The notes beneath the pieces are model-generated. The model was given only the letters and a program-made list of their open reading frames with translations. It did no database searches and was not told the origin of the DNA. Both the position numbers and the translations under genes were made by a program. From Erythrobacter litoralis HTCC2594 (GTDB taxonomy: Bacteria > Pseudomonadota > Alphaproteobacteria > Sphingomonadales > Sphingomonadaceae), in contig NC_007722.1 in assembly GCF_000013005.1 (NCBI RefSeq), positions 2,485,501-2,549,500 on the forward strand: a stretch of 64,000 nt of DNA. Direction: 5' to 3'. This document shows positions 61,939 to 64,000 of this stretch, piece after piece (within the stretch, counting starts at the first letter, position 1; each line of letters starts with the position of its first letter).

Positions 61939-63477
61939 ATGCCCGATTTTTCCGGTCCGGTTACGCTGGGCCATGCCTTGGCCGCACAAGCCGAGGAGCG
62001 ACCCGCCGATGTTGCACTGCGCTTTGGCGACCGTGTCACCAGCTATGCGGAATACGATCGGCACGCGACGCAGATAGCCAACGGCCTTGCCGCGCTCGGC
62101 TTCGAGAAAGGCGACAGGATCGCCTATCTCGGCAAGAACAGCGACCATGCCGTCGAGCTGTTCCTCGGCACGGTGCGCGGCGGGTTCGTGTTCGTGCCGG
62201 TCATCTGGCGACTCGCCCCGGCCGAGATCGAATTCATCACCAGGGACGCCGGGGCGACCGTATTGTTCGTGGAGGAAGGCTTCGAAAGCGTTCCGTTCGA
62301 AGGCCGCAAGATCGTGATGGAGCGAGAGTTTGCGAATTGGCGCGACGCGCAGAGCGAAGACTTGGTCGACACCGACGTCGCGGTCGGCGATGCGATGTTG
62401 CAGCTCTATACGTCCGGCACCACCGGCCTGCCCAAGGGCGTCGTGCTGAGCCACGCCAATGCCACCTCGATGCGCCCGATCCTGCGCGCGTCGGGTCTCG
62501 ATTGGGCGAGCGCCGATCCCGGCACGTCGATCATCCTCGCCATGCCTTATGGCCATATCGCGGGCGTCGGCCTGGCGGGCGGGGCCGTGCTTGCCGGCCA
62601 GCAGTTGATCATCCATGCCGAATTCGATCCGGCAGCAACGATCCGCGACATTCGCGACCACCGGGTCGAGTATATCTTCCTCGTCCCCGCAGCGATCCGC
62701 ATCGTGTTGTCGCATCCCGACGCCGCGACCGCCGATTTCAGTTCGATCAAGGGCCTGAACTATGGCGCGAGCCCGATCCCGCTCGACCTGCTGAAGGAGG
62801 GCGTCGAGCGGCTCAAGTGCGACTTCGCGCAGATGTATGGCATGACGGAAACCTACGGCACAGTCGTCAGCCTGCCGCCGGAAGACCACAAGCCGGGCCG
62901 CGAAAAGGTCATGCGCAGTGCCGGCAAGGCGCTGCCCGGCAACGAGATCCGCATTCTCGACGAGAACCTGCAACCGCTGCCGCCGGGCGAGATCGGCGAA
63001 GTCGCGATCAAGAGCCCGTCCAACATGATCGGGTACTGGAACCGGCCGGAAGAGACCGCCAAGACCCTGATCGGCGATGGCTGGCTGCGCACCGGCGACG
63101 CCGGGATCCTCGACGAGGACGGCTATCTCTACATCCAGGACCGCATCAAGGACATGATCATCTCCGGCGGCGAGAACGTCTATCCCGCAGAAGTCGAAAG
63201 CGCGCTGTTCGGGCACGACGACGTCGCCGACGTTGCCGTCATCGGTGTGCCCGACGAGAAATGGGGCGAAGCGGTCAAGGCGATCGTCGTGGCCAGGCCC
63301 GGCTGCGAGCCGGATGCCGATGCGATCATTGCCCACGCCCGGGAGCGGATCGCGGCCTTCAAATGCCCCAAGAGCGTGGAGTTTGTCGAAGCGCTCCCGC
63401 GCAACCCCTCGGGCAAGATCCTGCGCCGCGAACTGCGCGCACGCTATTGGGAGGGGCAGGAACGCGGGGTGAACTAA
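61939..63477 (+). CDS. acyl-CoA ligase, AMP-binding family
   Basis: A 512-residue ANL-superfamily ligase similar in layout to the one at 3614. The A3 motif reads [18 protein letters not shown]5 is [12 protein letters not shown]7 is [16 protein letters not shown], and the final catalytic Lys lies in [12 protein letters not shown] chose ATG 61939 (MPDFSGP) because GGAGAGG lies seven bases upstream; ATG 61924 is an alternative. It is the fatty-acyl or long-chain class. It stands alone, divergent from the lipid kinase. Confidence 0.89.
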   Translation: MPDFSGPVTLGHALAAQAEERPADVALRFGDRVTSYAEYDRHATQIANGLAALGFEKGDRIAYLGKNSDHAVELFLGTVRGGFVFVPVIWRLAPAEIEFITRDAGATVLFVEEGFESVPFEGRKIVMEREFANWRDAQSEDLVDTDVAVGDAMLQLYTSGTTGLPKGVVLSHANATSMRPILRASGLDWASADPGTSIILAMPYGHIAGVGLAGGAVLAGQQLIIHAEFDPAATIRDIRDHRVEYIFLVPAAIRIVLSHPDAATADFSSIKGLNYGASPIPLDLLKEGVERLKCDFAQMYGMTETYGTVVSLPPEDHKPGREKVMRSAGKALPGNEIRILDENLQPLPPGEIGEVAIKSPSNMIGYWNRPEETAKTLIGDGWLRTGDAGILDEDGYLYIQDRIKDMIISGGENVYPAEVESALFGHDDVADVAVIGVPDEKWGEAVKAIVVARPGCEPDADAIIAHARERIAAFKCPKSVEFVEALPRNPSGKILRRELRARYWEGQERGVN

Positions 63478-63592
63478 GGCTGGTTCCGCGAAGTAATGGC
63501 GCACCCGACAGCATTGCGCTCCGCTTCGCTACGCGCGTCTCCGCCGCATTGCGGCTCCGACTCCGAACCGAGCCTCGAACCTTCATGATACG

Positions 63593-63627
63593 CCAAGGGG
63601 GCGGCCCTCCGTTAAGGACCGCCCCCT

Positions 63628-63630
<3 letters not shown>
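63593..63630 (-). terminator. perfect hairpin including the tRNA-Arg CCA end
   Basis: CCAAGGGGGCGG (63593-63604) and CCGCCCCCTTGG (63619-63630) form a perfect 12-base stem with a 14-base loop. Its right arm includes the encoded CCA end of tRNA-Arg on the minus strand. It has no T run. It probably ends transcription or guides 3' trimming. Confidence 0.55.
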
Positions 63631-63704
<74 letters not shown>

Positions 63705-63806
63705 CTGAGCGAGCGCGCCGCTTAGCAAAGGCTATGCGGCCGCGCCACAGCAAAAAGGCTCCCGGTGCTTGTCAGGGCCGCATCGCGGTGGCTTAGCTGA
63801 CCGGCG

Positions 63807-64000
63807 ATGTCCGCCGACCTGCGCCTCTTCGACTTGCTCCAGCGCTCGGTTGTCGTGACCGGCACGCATTATGCGGCGACAACGGTCGTCGGCTCGCTGC
63901 TGGCGACGGCGCCGGAATTTCACATGCTGCACGAACCGCTCAACCCCGAGCCGACGCGCAGCTACGACTCGATCAGGCCGCCGCATTGGTACGAATATTA
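63807..64000 (+). CDS. sulfotransferase-like protein, N-terminal fragment
   Basis: The frame starts at ATG 63807 and is cut by the window end after 64 residues. It begins MSADLRLFDLLQRSVVVTGT and continues HYAATTVVGSLLATAPEF and MLHEPLNPEP. The order of a 5'-phosphosulfate-type loop (VTGTHYAATT, where RSGTT is usual) and the following HEPLN matches sulfotransferases and related P-loop enzymes. The loop lacks the usual Arg, which may alter binding. Little else can be judged from the fragment. Confidence 0.6.
   Translation, partial: MSADLRLFDLLQRSVVVTGTHYAATTVVGSLLATAPEFHMLHEPLNPEPTRSYDSIRPPHWYEY

Overview
The window is high-GC alphaproteobacterial DNA, most likely from an Erythrobacteraceae member (Erythrobacter, Qipengyuania or Altererythrobacter type) of the Sphingomonadales. 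This rests on protein style and gene content: two cytochrome P450s including a CYP153-type alkane hydroxylase, CoA ligases and a CaiB-type CoA transferase, the large NAD-dependent glutamate dehydrogenase, DUF1223, DUF2141, NnrU and PhoD proteins, and GCGGGGA-type intergenic palindromes. It is ordinary chromosome with dense, often translationally coupled genes. I saw no phage, plasmid, transposase or CRISPR array.

Layout. 1-5.2 kb: murA (cut by the window edge), galU, and a minus-strand operon of CoA ligase, P450 and SDR. 5.2-14.3 kb: an M23 peptidase with its terminator, a broken DUF455 remnant, bcp and glnE, an M28 peptidase, an inverted REP pair, agmatine deiminase, a DUF1223 protein and a TauE permease. 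14.3-16.6 kb: thrS preceded by a threonine-codon leader peptide and attenuator-like stems. 16.6-21.7 kb: a small membrane protein, PhoD phosphatase, a four-gene coupled module (two membrane proteins, an XRE regulator and a 35-residue lipoprotein), a hydrolase and an LLM oxidoreductase. 21.8-26.5 kb: NAD-glutamate dehydrogenase, interrupted by a one-base frameshift. 26.5-34.4 kb: ferredoxin reductase, CoA transferase, queG, an ABC exporter of NatAB type, CYP153 behind a perfect palindrome, and an exported MsrB. 34.4-38.9 kb: a glycan/lipid-linked operon (FAD oxidoreductase, GtrA, large membrane protein) and a double-PilZ protein. 39.0-42.0 kb: an imperfect tandem repeat, tRNA-Leu, ihfB, a YtrA-type regulator and a peptide transporter. 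42-47 kb: two coupled amidohydrolases (the second without the usual metal histidines), NnrU, and HxlR divergent from a thioesterase. 47-55 kb: dxs, a Zur-like regulator, msrA with a coupled 50-residue ORF, and an rpe-heparinase-purH operon.

55.0-59.3 kb holds the most interesting locus, a small plus-strand RiPP-like cluster. It has a PqqD/RRE protein, a 49-residue precursor with a lasso-type leader motif, an asparagine-synthetase-like enzyme without an N-terminal catalytic Cys, and an ABC exporter without a C39 peptidase domain. No B2 leader protease is present, and the predicted core has no Asp or Glu, so a normal lasso ring cannot be drawn. The window ends with a DUF2141 protein, a lipid pair (Tam41-like protein and diacylglycerol kinase), a CoA ligase, tRNA-Arg and the start of a sulfotransferase-like gene.

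The second strong novelty is the thrS leader. Its peptide contains five consecutive Thr codons, and mutually exclusive stems can be drawn downstream, implying that charged tRNA-Thr controls threonyl-tRNA synthetase. All functional calls are from reading the sequence; no database search was run.
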